From contig NZ_CP013374.1 of assembly GCF_001522585.2 (NCBI RefSeq), positions 744,001 through 808,000 of the forward strand: DNA of 64,000 nucleotides, in the 5' to 3' direction. The translations under genes were made by a program, and so were the position numbers. This document shows, piece after piece, positions 55,992-64,000 of this stretch. Position 1 is the first letter of the stretch; each line of letters begins with the position of its first letter. Below the pieces are notes generated by a model that had not been told where the DNA came from, did not search any database, and saw only the letters and a program-made list of their open reading frames with translations. Source of the stretch: Burkholderia sp. NRF60-BP8. Lineage in GTDB: Bacteria > Pseudomonadota > Gammaproteobacteria > Burkholderiales > Burkholderiaceae.

Positions 55992-56404
55992 TCATCGATA
56001 GCTGCGTGTGGGTCGGGCTCGCCGGCGGCACGGTCGAATCTCGCGCCGTGATCGACACTGCCGGTGATGCGCCGGTGTTTATCTCGACCATCTCCCTGGG
56101 CGAACTGGCGTTCGGCGTGCAGGCCTGCGCAGACGCTGCGGAGCGCGCGCGTCGAGCTGCGTATCTGCGCCAGCTCGAGCGGCGGCCGGTACTCGACGTC
56201 ACGCGTCATACCGCAGCCGCGTTCGGGGTGCTTGCCGCCGCCGTCAAGCAGGCCGGCCGCTCGCCACGTCCGCGTTACAACGACCTGTGGATTGCCGCGC
56301 AGGCGATCGAGCGAGGCTATACGTTGATGACGCTGAATGTGGCGGATTTTGCCGACCTCCCGGGTCTTACGGTGCGAGTACCGCAAACGTCAGCATCGGC
56401 GTGA
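55982..56404 (+). CDS. vapC: VapC-type PIN-domain toxin
   Basis: A 140-residue PIN ribonuclease. The acidic metal site is visible: D6 (MIIDSCVW), E41 (SLGELAFG), D102 (YNDLWIAAQ) and D123 in the LNVADFADL strand. Such toxins cut tRNA or rRNA and stop translation. Its start lies inside the antitoxin gene (ten-base overlap), so the two are coupled. The pairing of a Phd-type antitoxin with a PIN toxin is common in Proteobacteria. All catalytic residues are intact, so it should be active. Confidence 0.9.
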   Translation: MGMIIDSCVWVGLAGGTVESRAVIDTAGDAPVFISTISLGELAFGVQACADAAERARRAAYLRQLERRPVLDVTRHTAAAFGVLAAAVKQAGRSPRPRYNDLWIAAQAIERGYTLMTLNVADFADLPGLTVRVPQTSASA

Positions 56405-56456
56405 TTGACCTCAAGCTGTGCGTGTCGCGTACGCGATGCCCACTTTTTGAGGCGCC

Positions 56457-56717
56457 GTGATGAATCTGGAAGCAGTCGGCGACCGATCCGGACCGCGGGG
56501 CTTGCCAGGTGTGCTGTACGTGTTCGGCATGTTCGCGGTGACGCTGGCCGTCAACGTGCCGCTCAACGATGCGCTCGCCGCGGCCGATCCGGCCACGACG
56601 CACGGCGCGGCGCTGTGGGCGCGCTACCTGCACGACTGGACGAGGTGGAATCACGTGCGCACGATGGCGTCGGCGGCCGCGTGCGTGTCTTTTATCGCAG
56701 GGATTGCGGCGCGGTAG
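56457..56717 (+). pseudogene. DUF1772-like membrane protein, C-terminal part only
   Basis: An 86-residue frame. From about residue 19 it matches the second half of DUF1772 (anthrone oxygenase-like) membrane proteins: VFGMFAVTLAVNVPLNDAL, then YLHDWTRWNHVRTMASAAACVSF. Full-length members are about 150-165 residues with four helices; here the first two helices are missing and the first 18 residues (MMNLEAVGDRSGPRGLPG) look unrelated. The break lies 50 bases after the toxin gene, so arrival of the toxin-antitoxin module may have removed the 5' end. It could be expressed as a short protein but is probably dead. Confidence 0.65.
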
Positions 56718-56736
56718 CGCTGCGCCGATCCGCGCG

Positions 56737-57594
56737 CTACAGCAACCGCTCGGAGAGCACGCGGAACGCGACGTCGGGAACGACGAAGCACATCGGCTCG
56801 CCGGTGGCGCCGATGCGTGCGAGGAAGTCGCTCTCGCCCACGGGGCCGACCGTCTTCAGCGGCCGGACGGCGTCGACGTCGATCGGCAGGTCGATCGACG
56901 CGTACGCAAGGCGGTCGCAGTCTGCGACGTGCGCGATCGCCGAGTGCTGCAGCGACACGGACGCGACGGCATCGCGCCAGTCCCTGAAGAACGGCGCGAA
57001 CGCGTCGGGCAGCGTTCGATCGTCCGACGCTTGCGCCGTGCAGCGGAAGTCGGGCGCGCTGCCGCCGCTTCCCGCCAGCAGCGTGTCGTAGCGTCCGTCG
57101 CGTACCGTATGCGTAAAGGGCCGCGCGAGATGCGACGGCAGCGCGTCGCTGAAAAGCCGGCTGCCGAGCGCATAGAGCGGGTGGTCGAACACGTTCTTCA
57201 CGAACAGCACGGTGCGCTCCGCCGGCGCGCCGTCCGGCAGCGCGTCGACGTAGAGTCGCCAGTTGCTCTGCAGCGGCGACGGAAAGACGCGCCGCAGCGG
57301 ACCGGCGAGCCGCGGACCGAAGTGCCGGTGCCGGTAGGTGAGTGTTGTAAACAGCGTGCGGCCGCCGCGGCTCGCGAGCGTGACGCCGCGCGGCACGAGG
57401 TGTGCGACGGCCGCGACATCGACGACCCACGTGCAATACACGACATGTTCGACGTCGCTCGCGAGCTGCAGGAACGGTAGCCGCGACAGCAGCGTGCGGC
57501 GTGCGCGCAGCAGCGAGCCGCTCGCGACGATCCGGTTGGCGATCCGGCCGGCGAGGCCGGTGGACGGGTAAACGAAGGCGTTATCGTAGCGCAT
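56737..57594 (-). CDS. DUF2071-like protein
   Basis: A 285-residue cytoplasmic protein. The N-terminal third (CTWVVDVAAVAHLVPRGVTL, then RGGRTLFTTLTYRHRHFG) resembles DUF2071/YqjF proteins, which share a fold with acetoacetate decarboxylase. The remainder has an FVKNVFDHPLYALGSRLF segment and no catalytic motif that I recognise. No good ribosome site; an ATG three codons earlier (57603) is possible. It converges on the DUF1772 fragment. Function unknown. Confidence 0.65.
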   Translation of the reverse strand: MRYDNAFVYPSTGLAGRIANRIVASGSLLRARRTLLSRLPFLQLASDVEHVVYCTWVVDVAAVAHLVPRGVTLASRGGRTLFTTLTYRHRHFGPRLAGPLRRVFPSPLQSNWRLYVDALPDGAPAERTVLFVKNVFDHPLYALGSRLFSDALPSHLARPFTHTVRDGRYDTLLAGSGGSAPDFRCTAQASDDRTLPDAFAPFFRDWRDAVASVSLQHSAIAHVADCDRLAYASIDLPIDVDAVRPLKTVGPVGESDFLARIGATGEPMCFVVPDVAFRVLSERLL

Positions 57595-57866
57595 GGGCGG
57601 CATTGTGCCGGGCTTGTCGCGTGCGCGGAAGAGGGGGCAGCGTCGTTGGCCGAACCGCGTGCGGTTGCCGGGCGCCGCCGTAAGGTGCTGCTCGTGCGAT
57701 GGATTCCGCCGGCCGGTCTTCACGCGTGACGTACGCGTGCGGATGATCGATCGCAATCGGCGTTTCGGATCGAATGCGGATGTCGGCGCGCCGGAATCGA
57801 CGGAAAAATTGCCGTCGACCCGCACGTACCGGAGATGTGGCAGCGCTCCAGCGATCCCGCCACGAT

Positions 57867-58778
57867 TCATTCCGGCCCGGGTTCGTGCATCCGTTGCCGC
57901 GACACGCTCAACCAACGCGCGATCCTGCCGCCCGCGAGTTGCCACTCGAACGGATTGCGGAAGTCGAACGTGTACAGCTCGCGTCGAAGGTACGGCCAGC
58001 ACCCCCGTAGACTCCGGGACACCCGCGCGCGCTCGATGCGCGAGGGCCGCCACGTGTCGTGCCAGGGGAAGTTCGTCGCGATACTCGAGCGCCGTCGCGG
58101 CAACCGGAAATTGAGCGCATACGCGTACCGCGGCTGGTCCGAGAAGTTGGCCCCCGCGGCATGCAGCGTGCGCCCCGCATGCACGGTGCAGTCTCCCGGC
58201 ATCAACGGACACGCCACGGCGCGCGCCGGATCGAATCCGCCGACACACTCGAGTCCATGGGCGGTCACGTCGCCCCCGAGCGGTGCATGCGGAAGGACGT
58301 CGTACCGATGCGATCCGGGGATGAACTGCATGCACCCGTTGTCGATCGACACGGCTTGCAACGGAATCCAGAAGTTGATTTCGCGATGGTCGATGCGCGC
58401 GTCGGTAAACGCGTCGTCCTGATGCCAGGGCGTTACGGTGTCCGTATGCGCCTGCTTCAGGAAAAAACTGTCGCCGGCGAAACGAACGTTCGGGCCTAGC
58501 AGCGTCTTGGCGATATCGAACGCGGCGCGGCGGATACGGAGCCTCGATAGCCGACGCTCGAAATAGGATGCCCAGTGGAGTTGGAGAAGTTGAGGTTCGA
58601 AATCGCGCCCGTTCGACTCGGGATAGAAATCGAACATCAGGCCCTCGGCGTAGCCCGTGCGGCCGCCGAGCAGACGATGGCCGATTTCGCGCAAGTCTTC
58701 GATCTCCGAGGTGTCGATCAGCCCGTTGATGACCGCAAAGCCGTCGTGATGGAACCGGGACCGAAGATGGGCTTGCAT
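57867..58778 (-). CDS. Phytanoyl-CoA dioxygenase (PhyH)-family oxygenase
   Basis: A 303-residue Fe(II)/2-oxoglutarate oxygenase. The metal ligands are visible as HQD in TPWHQDDAF (about residue 119) and a distal His in TVHAGRTLHAAGAN near 200, with an Arg that would hold 2-oxoglutarate shortly after (SDQPRYAYAL). FHHDGFAVINGLID starts the family fold. Such enzymes hydroxylate fatty acyl-CoA or secondary metabolites. The C-terminal tail is basic. It is transcribed away from deoC; no partner gene hints at the substrate. Confidence 0.85.
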   Translation of the reverse strand: MQAHLRSRFHHDGFAVINGLIDTSEIEDLREIGHRLLGGRTGYAEGLMFDFYPESNGRDFEPQLLQLHWASYFERRLSRLRIRRAAFDIAKTLLGPNVRFAGDSFFLKQAHTDTVTPWHQDDAFTDARIDHREINFWIPLQAVSIDNGCMQFIPGSHRYDVLPHAPLGGDVTAHGLECVGGFDPARAVACPLMPGDCTVHAGRTLHAAGANFSDQPRYAYALNFRLPRRRSSIATNFPWHDTWRPSRIERARVSRSLRGCWPYLRRELYTFDFRNPFEWQLAGGRIARWLSVSRQRMHEPGPE

Positions 58779-59047
58779 TGGAGCCTTGACGATGAGTTCA
58801 CGGATCGCGAAGCGATGCAGACGGCCTCTCTTTCGATTTTCGTATTTTCGCGCGGGACGCTTCTGTTCGATATCTTACGTTGATTGCCGACGGCGGAGCG
58901 GCCGACGAGGCGTCTGCGGGTGTCCGGCGACCTGGCCGCGCGGGCGCGCACTCGCCGGGCGACGCGGCATGGTCGGGCTCGCGCGAGGTATTTCGACGGC
59001 CGGTCTCGACGCGTGACGCACGTGCGCGAAAGCCGGCCGTTCGCGCG

Positions 59048-59728
59048 TCAGTACCCCGACCCGCCGCCGCCCTGATCCGTGACGATCGCCACCCCCGAAC
59101 TCGTGCCGAGCCGGGTCGCGCCGGCCTCGAGCATCGCGAGCGCGGCCGCGCGGTCGCGCACGCCGCCCGACGCCTTCACGCCGAGCGTCGGCCCGACCGT
59201 GCGGCGCATCAGCGAGACATCCGCGAGCGTCGCGCCGCCATGGCCGAACCCGGTCGACGTCTTCACGAACGCGACGCCGAGATCGCGGCACATCTCGCAC
59301 ACGCGCACCTTCTCGTCGTCGGTCAACAATCCCGTTTCGAGGATCACCTTGAGCGGCACCGTGCCGCAGGCGCGGTGCACGGCGTCGATGTCGGCCTTCA
59401 CGTCGTCGACGCGGCCGCTCTTCAGCGCGCCGATGTTGATCACCATGTCGATCTCGCCGGCGCCCGCCGCGATCGCGGCGGTGGCTTCGAATGCCTTCGC
59501 AGCGGACAGCCCCGCGCCGAGCGGAAAGCCGACCACGGCACAGACGAGCACGCCGGTATCGGCCAGTTCGCGCGCGGCGAGCGGCACGTTCGCCGAATTC
59601 ACGCAGACCGAGTAAAAGCGATGCTCGGCCGCCTGGCGGCAGAGTTCGCGGATCTGCGCGTCGCTCGCGTCGGGCGCGAGCAGCGTGTGATCGATGGTTT
59701 GGGCGAGTTGGGCGTTGGAAAGCGGCAT
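59048..59728 (-). CDS. deoC: Deoxyribose-phosphate aldolase
   Basis: A 226-residue class I aldolase that splits 2-deoxyribose 5-phosphate to glyceraldehyde 3-phosphate and acetaldehyde. The Schiff-base lysine is K156 in [15 protein letters not shown]94 (EIDMVINIG) and K185 (GVKASGGVR) complete the catalytic triad. It is transcribed divergently from the DeoR-type regulator, not in line with the kinase, permease and DUF4432 genes. Acetaldehyde from this reaction needs a dehydrogenase, which is not in the window. Confidence 0.95.
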   Translation of the reverse strand: MPLSNAQLAQTIDHTLLAPDASDAQIRELCRQAAEHRFYSVCVNSANVPLAARELADTGVLVCAVVGFPLGAGLSAAKAFEATAAIAAGAGEIDMVINIGALKSGRVDDVKADIDAVHRACGTVPLKVILETGLLTDDEKVRVCEMCRDLGVAFVKTSTGFGHGGATLADVSLMRRTVGPTLGVKASGGVRDRAAALAMLEAGATRLGTSSGVAIVTDQGGGGSGY

Positions 59729-59775
59729 GTGTCAGGACTCCACGGATCGTGTGCGGAAAGGGCACACGGAAAGTT

Positions 59776-59802
59776 GATGTTTTCACATCGGTTTGTTACA
59801 AA
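59776..59802. promoter_or_regulatory. Candidate operators between deoC and the DeoR-type gene
   Basis: Two inverted repeats in the 146-base divergent gap: GATGT-TTTC-ACATC (59776-59789) and TTTGT-T-ACAAA (59792-59802). Either or both could be the regulator's binding site. Their position between the two starts fits control of deoC and the regulator together. Confidence 0.5.
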
Positions 59803-59874
59803 TACGACATTCCGGCCGGGCCTGCGCGCCCGGCACGACGAGCGACTCACGCGACGGGCACGCAGGATACAGGC

Positions 59875-60645
59875 ATGGAAACAAAGAAGGGCGAACGGAT
59901 CAAGACATTGATGAACGTGCTGCAAGGGCAGAACGCGATTCATCTGCGGGAAGTCGCCGAGCTGTTCGGCGTGTCCGAAATGACGATCCGCCGCGATCTC
60001 GCGGACAACCCGCACGGCCTCAGCCTGATCGGCGGCTACGTGACGCGCCATTTCGCCGCGCAGCGCAGCGACATCGGCGAATACCTGATCAGCGCCGAGA
60101 ACAACCGGCAGACCGAGGAAAAGCGCCGCATCGGCAAGCTGGCCGCGCAGTTCGTGACGACCGGCGACACGATCTTCGTCGACTGCGGGTCGACCACGCC
60201 GTTCGTCGTCGATTTCATTCCGGACGACCTCGAATTCACGGCGGTCTGCAATTCGCTGAACGTGTTCGCGAAGCTGCAGCAAAAGCCGCATTGCAACGTG
60301 ATCCTGTGCGGCGGCGCGTATCACCGCCAGAACATGGTGTTCGAATCGGTCGCCGAAACGGGCATCCTCGATTCGGTGCGCGTGTCGAAGGCGTTCATCT
60401 CGGCGGCCGGCGTGAGCGATCGCTGCGGCGTCACGTGCTTCAACTTCCACGAAGTCGATGCGAAGAAGAAGGTGATGGCGCGCGCGCAGAACCGCTTCCT
60501 GCTGGTCGATCACACGAAGTTCGACGAAGTGCGCGCGGCCTATTTCGCCGAACTGACCGATTTCAACTACGTGATCTCCGACGGGCAACTGAGCCGCCGC
60601 TACGAAACGGCGATCCGCGAGCACGGGATCGCGCTCGTGACCTGA
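59875..60645 (+). CDS. deoQ: DeoR-family regulator of deoxyribose use
   Basis: A 256-residue DeoR-type repressor. The N-terminal helix-turn-helix is at residues about 20-55 (LREVAELFGVSEMTIRRDLAD), and the sugar-phosphate sensing domain follows (GDTIFVDCGSTTPFVV, LCGGAYHRQNMVFES, DHTKFDEV). The ligand is probably deoxyribose 5-phosphate or a related sugar phosphate. The gene name follows its place among deoC and the kinase-permease-DUF4432 genes, as in the Salmonella deoQKPX cluster; this is by analogy. The ATG at 59875 is chosen as the start of the first helix; AGGA lies eight bases before it. Confidence 0.85.
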   Translation: METKKGERIKTLMNVLQGQNAIHLREVAELFGVSEMTIRRDLADNPHGLSLIGGYVTRHFAAQRSDIGEYLISAENNRQTEEKRRIGKLAAQFVTTGDTIFVDCGSTTPFVVDFIPDDLEFTAVCNSLNVFAKLQQKPHCNVILCGGAYHRQNMVFESVAETGILDSVRVSKAFISAAGVSDRCGVTCFNFHEVDAKKKVMARAQNRFLLVDHTKFDEVRAAYFAELTDFNYVISDGQLSRRYETAIREHGIALVT

Positions 60646-60679
60646 TGCGGCGCGGGCGTGCAGCGCGCCGAGCGTCGCG

Positions 60680-61744
60680 CTATTCATCGCGTCGAGCATC
60701 GCGCGCTTCCGCCGCGCTCAAGTAGCCGGTGACCACTTCGAAGCGGCGCGACGCGCCCGGCGCCAGCGCCGCGACGTGGCCCTTGCGGCGTTCGGCTTCG
60801 TAACCTTCCGGCTCGCAGGTCGACGGCAGCGCGAACGCGGCGACCTGCTGATCCGCGTTGTGCAGGATCCAGCGCGTCGCGTGCGGGAATTGCGCGGGGC
60901 GGTACGCGGTATGGAACGCGCCGCCGTCCGGATGCGCGAGCCGGAAATGCGCGACGCCGTCGGCATCCGTTTCCACGTCGTTCATGAAGAACACGATCTC
61001 CGGGTCGTACAGCGCGGGCGCATCGAGCGTCGCGAGCCGCGCCGGTTCGCGCGCGAGCGTCGCCGTGTAGTCGCGCCACGCGGCGGTCGGCTTCACGTGC
61101 GCGGGCACGCTGTCGCGCAGCCGCAGGCCGCCGCTCGGGAGCGATTGCACGAAGCGGCCGCCCGGCACGTACGCGTAGTTCAGGTGGGCCATGTACATCA
61201 GGTCCATCGGCGCGCCGCCGAGATTCGTCACGTCCATCGCGATCGTCATCCGCGCATCGTGCTCCGTCAGCCGCACCGACGGACGCGCGACGTAGTGGCT
61301 GCCGAAGCCCTGCACGTACTCGTATTCGCCTGTCACTTCGACCGTGGCGCCGCGCGCATCCGTGCCGACGACCAGGCTCGCGCGATCCATCGGCGCGCAC
61401 GGCATCTCGCCGTGCAGCGCATGCGTGTCGTCCGGCCCCGGGCAGCCGTTGCGCAGCAGCCCGCTGTGGAACATGAAGCAGCCGTAGGTATCGACGATCG
61501 ACGTCGCGCGCTTCGGCTGCCGGAACATGTGCTTCATCGTCAGGTCGCGACCGTCGAATTCGGCGGCCCAGATCATCTGGCCGAGATACGGCAGCACGAC
61601 GAGATGGCCGCGGCGGTTCTCGAGCTTCAGCGCCTCGACGCCGGACGGATACGCGAACGCGGTGACGGTGATGCCGTCGGTGCGGTACAGCGTGCGCGGT
61701 GCTTCGCGGAAATCGTCGCGCCGCAGTTCAATCTCGCCGCGCAT
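60680..61744 (-). CDS. deoX: DUF4432-family aldose-1-epimerase-like protein
   Basis: A 354-residue protein of the galactose-mutarotase fold. It carries HGEMPCAPM near residue 120 and a C-terminal YEAERRKGH region typical of the DUF4432 group, to which Salmonella DeoX belongs. It would interconvert deoxyribose anomers, or act on a sugar acid, before phosphorylation. It starts two bases after the permease stop, so the two are translated in step. It is the last gene of the leftward kinase-permease-deoX operon. The name is by synteny. Confidence 0.78.
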   Translation of the reverse strand: MRGEIELRRDDFREAPRTLYRTDGITVTAFAYPSGVEALKLENRRGHLVVLPYLGQMIWAAEFDGRDLTMKHMFRQPKRATSIVDTYGCFMFHSGLLRNGCPGPDDTHALHGEMPCAPMDRASLVVGTDARGATVEVTGEYEYVQGFGSHYVARPSVRLTEHDARMTIAMDVTNLGGAPMDLMYMAHLNYAYVPGGRFVQSLPSGGLRLRDSVPAHVKPTAAWRDYTATLAREPARLATLDAPALYDPEIVFFMNDVETDADGVAHFRLAHPDGGAFHTAYRPAQFPHATRWILHNADQQVAAFALPSTCEPEGYEAERRKGHVAALAPGASRRFEVVTGYLSAAEARDARRDE

Positions 61745-61746
61745 GG

Positions 61747-63120
61747 TCAGGCTCCCGACGTGTGGCGCGTCGCGGCGTAGCGCGCGGACGCGTGCTCGTC
61801 GGCCGCCGCGTCGGGCGTGGCCGCCGGCAGGTGACGCAGGCAGTAGAAGCCGTAGTAAACGATCACGACGAAGCACGCGAGCGGCACGACGAACGCGAGC
61901 TGCATGTTGCCGCCCGTGTGATCGGAGATCAGCCCCTGGATCAGCGGCACGACCGCGCCGCCGACGATGCTCATCACGAGGATCGAGCCGCCGTATTCGG
62001 TGTCCTTGCCGAGGCCGTCGATCGTCAGTCCGTAGATCGTCGGCCAGCACGGCCCGAGGAAGATGCTCACGCACACGGCCGCATACACGGCCGTGATGTT
62101 GTGCACGCTGATCGTGTACGCGAGCAGCGCGATGCACAGGATGCCGTAGACGATCAGCACCTTGGCCGGGCCGACGCGTTTCATCACGAGCGTCGCGACC
62201 AGTTTGCCGACGAAGAACGCGAAGAAGGTCGCGAGCAGGTAGCGCGACGCGCCGCGCTCGGTGAGGCCGCCGATCTGCATCGCGAGCCGGATCGTGAAGC
62301 TCCACACGCCGACCTGCGCGCCGACGTACAGGAATTGCGCGACCACGCCCGCGACGAAGCGCCGGTTGCCGAACAGGCGCGCGAGCGTGCCGCGCGCGTC
62401 GATCCGGTGCGCGACCGTGCTCGCGCCGTTGCCCTTGCACGCCGGGTACGGCGTGAGCGCGAACACGACGAACACGGCGGCGAGCACGACGATCAGCCAC
62501 TTGTACGGTTCGAGCGTGGCCTGAATCATCGCGAGCTGGTGCGTGTGGGCTTCGGCGGCCGACATCGCCGCGAGCTGCGCGTGCGACGCGTCGCCTTCCT
62601 TGAAGATCAGGAAGCTGCCCATGTAGACGCCGGCCATCGCGCCGAACGGATAGAACGTCTGCGAGATGTTCAGTCGCCGCGTGCTGGTGTCGCGCGGGCC
62701 CATCAGCGTCGAATACGAGTTCGACGCCGTTTCGAGAAACGACAGGCCCGCGGCGATCACGAACAGCGCGACGAGGAACATCCCGTACTTCGCCATCGAC
62801 GCGGCCGGGAAGAACAGCAGGCAGCCGGTCGTGTAGAGCAGCAGGCCGACGAGGATCGTCGTCTTGTAGCTGAACTTCTTCACGACGGTCGCGGCCGGAA
62901 TCGCGAGGAAGAAGTAGCCGAGATAGAACGCCGACTGCACGAACGCCGATTCGAAATCGGACAGGAAGAACGATTTCTTGAACTGCGCGATCAGTACGTC
63001 GTTCAGGTTCGCGGCGGTGCCCCACAGCGCGAACAGGCAGCACAGCAGCGTAAACGCGAAGAGCGGCGTGCGATTCAGATAATAGCCGTCGGGTGTGTGT
63101 TCGATCCTGGTTCGGCTCAT
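61747..63120 (-). CDS. deoP: FucP-type sugar:proton symporter, probable deoxyribose permease
   Basis: A 457-residue major-facilitator permease with about 12 helices. The N-terminal FALWGTAANLNDVLIAQFKK and YLGYFFLAIPAA are typical of the fucose/galactose/glucose permease group (FHS family), to which the Salmonella deoxyribose permease DeoP belongs. AAGGAG precedes the ATG at 63120. It lies between the ribokinase-type gene and DUF4432. Substrate assigned from neighbours. Confidence 0.83.
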   Translation of the reverse strand: MSRTRIEHTPDGYYLNRTPLFAFTLLCCLFALWGTAANLNDVLIAQFKKSFFLSDFESAFVQSAFYLGYFFLAIPAATVVKKFSYKTTILVGLLLYTTGCLLFFPAASMAKYGMFLVALFVIAAGLSFLETASNSYSTLMGPRDTSTRRLNISQTFYPFGAMAGVYMGSFLIFKEGDASHAQLAAMSAAEAHTHQLAMIQATLEPYKWLIVVLAAVFVVFALTPYPACKGNGASTVAHRIDARGTLARLFGNRRFVAGVVAQFLYVGAQVGVWSFTIRLAMQIGGLTERGASRYLLATFFAFFVGKLVATLVMKRVGPAKVLIVYGILCIALLAYTISVHNITAVYAAVCVSIFLGPCWPTIYGLTIDGLGKDTEYGGSILVMSIVGGAVVPLIQGLISDHTGGNMQLAFVVPLACFVVIVYYGFYCLRHLPAATPDAAADEHASARYAATRHTSGA

Positions 63121-63160
63121 GGGTGTCTCCTTCCCAATGTCTCGTCGATGAAGGCGCCGG

Positions 63161-64000
63161 TCAGATGCCGGCGTCGCGGAGGAAGCGCTCGAACGTCGCG
63201 GCGTCGGCGTACGACTTCTGCGTGCCGAGGCCCGTGACCGAATGCGCGGCGTAGGCGGACGCGTAACGCATCGCGTCGACGGCGTCGCGCGACGCGGCAT
63301 AGCAGCGCGCGAAGCAGCCGATATACGCATCGCCGGCGCCCGTCGTATCGCGCGCGTCGACCGGCACGCCCGGCACGTGACGCGCACCGTCGCGCGATAC
63401 CAGCAGCGAACCCTTGTCGCCGAGCGTGACGAGCACGTGCTTGAGCCCGCGCGCGACCAGCGCTTCGGCGGCACGGGTCGCGCTGTCGCGCGAATCGACC
63501 GGCATGCCCGACACGATCGCGAGCTCGGTCTCGTTCGGCACGAAGAATTCGACGGAACGGATGCGCTCGAAATCGAGGTCGGCGACGGCCGGGGCCGGGT
63601 TCAGCAACACGGGAATGCCGTGCCGTGCGCCGAATTCGATCGCGTGATAGACGGTGTCGAGCTCGATTTCGAGCTGCAGCACGATCAGCGCGCAGTCGGC
63701 GAGCATCGGCGCGGCCGCATCGATGTCGGCCGGTCGCAGATGGCGGTTCGCGCCCTTGACGATCAGGATGCTGTTGCTCGAATCGGGCTCGACGAAGATC
63801 GGCGCGACGCCGCTGGGCACGCCGGCGACCTTGCGCACGTGCGTGGTGTCGATGCCTTCGCGCTCGAAGTTGCGGATCGTGTTGTCGGCGAACACGTCGT
63901 CGCCGACCTTCGTGACCATCACGACGCGCGCGCCGAGGCGCGCGGCCGCGACGGCCTGGTTCGCGCCCTTGCCGCCGCAGCCGAGTTCGAAGTTCGGCGC
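63161..64000 (-). CDS. deoK: Ribokinase-family sugar kinase, probable deoxyribokinase (5' end beyond window)
   Basis: A PfkB-family kinase cut off by the right-hand edge. 279 codons are present; the beginning is missing. The first visible residues contain the substrate motif GCGGKGANQAVAAARLGA, and near the C-terminus DTTGAGDAYIGCFA holds the catalytic Asp and anion hole. It would phosphorylate 2-deoxyribose at C5 to the DeoC substrate. Ribose is an alternative, but the neighbours deoC, FucP-type permease and DUF4432 favour deoxyribose. It is the first gene that can be seen of the leftward operon; more may lie beyond the edge. Confidence 0.82.
   Translation of the reverse strand, partial: APNFELGCGGKGANQAVAAARLGARVVMVTKVGDDVFADNTIRNFEREGIDTTHVRKVAGVPSGVAPIFVEPDSSNSILIVKGANRHLRPADIDAAAPMLADCALIVLQLEIELDTVYHAIEFGARHGIPVLLNPAPAVADLDFERIRSVEFFVPNETELAIVSGMPVDSRDSATRAAEALVARGLKHVLVTLGDKGSLLVSRDGARHVPGVPVDARDTTGAGDAYIGCFARCYAASRDAVDAMRYASAYAAHSVTGLGTQKSYADAATFERFLRDAGI

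Overview
The window is high-GC DNA (long GC-rich shadow frames on both strands, strong G/C third-base bias) carrying families typical of Burkholderia, most likely the Burkholderia cepacia complex on a secondary replicon. This is inferred from family recognition and gene style only; there is no rRNA or tRNA to anchor it. No CRISPR array, prophage or intact insertion sequence was seen.

Layout. 0-5.2 kb: pyrimidine base and nucleoside use (NCS1 permease end, dihydropyrimidinase, NupC, DeoA, Cdd). 5.2-9.9 kb: an orphan Rieske oxygenase, then an msrB-dipZ-msrA operon for methionine sulfoxide repair outside the cytoplasm. 10.1-11.7 kb: a decayed LysR gene and an MFS exporter whose stop codons lie in a 14-bp tandem repeat. 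12-25.9 kb: a stress and signalling block with two coupled small genes, a groES-groEL pair whose GroEL lacks the GGM tail, a manganese catalase, a 1384-residue CheB-CheR-PAS-kinase-receiver protein, a second CheB with a Cys/His tail, an Nramp-related transporter with altered motifs, a lipoprotein and a TetR regulator. 26.2-28.8 kb: three lipoproteins (Sel1, CsgG-like, unknown). 28.9-37.8 kb: a quinone reductase/LysR pair, then a five-gene catabolic operon (HpcH/CitE lyase, CaiB CoA-transferase, Tat-type lactonase-like amidohydrolase, AtoE transporter, Tat-type MmgE/PrpD protein) with a divergent LysR gene.

37.9-40.9 kb: four exported or membrane proteins, three without an assigned function. 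41.4-43.6 kb: a two-component system. 43.6-53.9 kb: fatty-acid use (two AraC regulators, acyl-CoA ligase, acyl-CoA dehydrogenase, ETF-quinone oxidoreductase, thiolase, 3-hydroxyacyl-CoA dehydrogenase). 54-56.7 kb: a TetR/NmrA divergent pair with a clear operator, a Phd/VapC toxin-antitoxin pair with a palindrome over its -10 box, and a truncated DUF1772 gene. 56.7-58.8 kb: a DUF2071-like protein and a PhyH oxygenase. 59-64 kb: deoxyribose use (deoC, a DeoR-type regulator, DUF4432 protein, FucP-type permease, sugar kinase), matching the deoQKPX arrangement known in Salmonella.

The two ends are linked in function: DeoA releases deoxyribose 1-phosphate and DeoC cleaves deoxyribose 5-phosphate; no phosphopentomutase gene is seen in the window. 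The strongest candidates for undescribed biology are the operon with two Tat-targeted enzymes (30.8-36.8 kb), the CheB/CheR hybrid kinase locus and the uncharacterised secreted-protein cluster at 38-41 kb.
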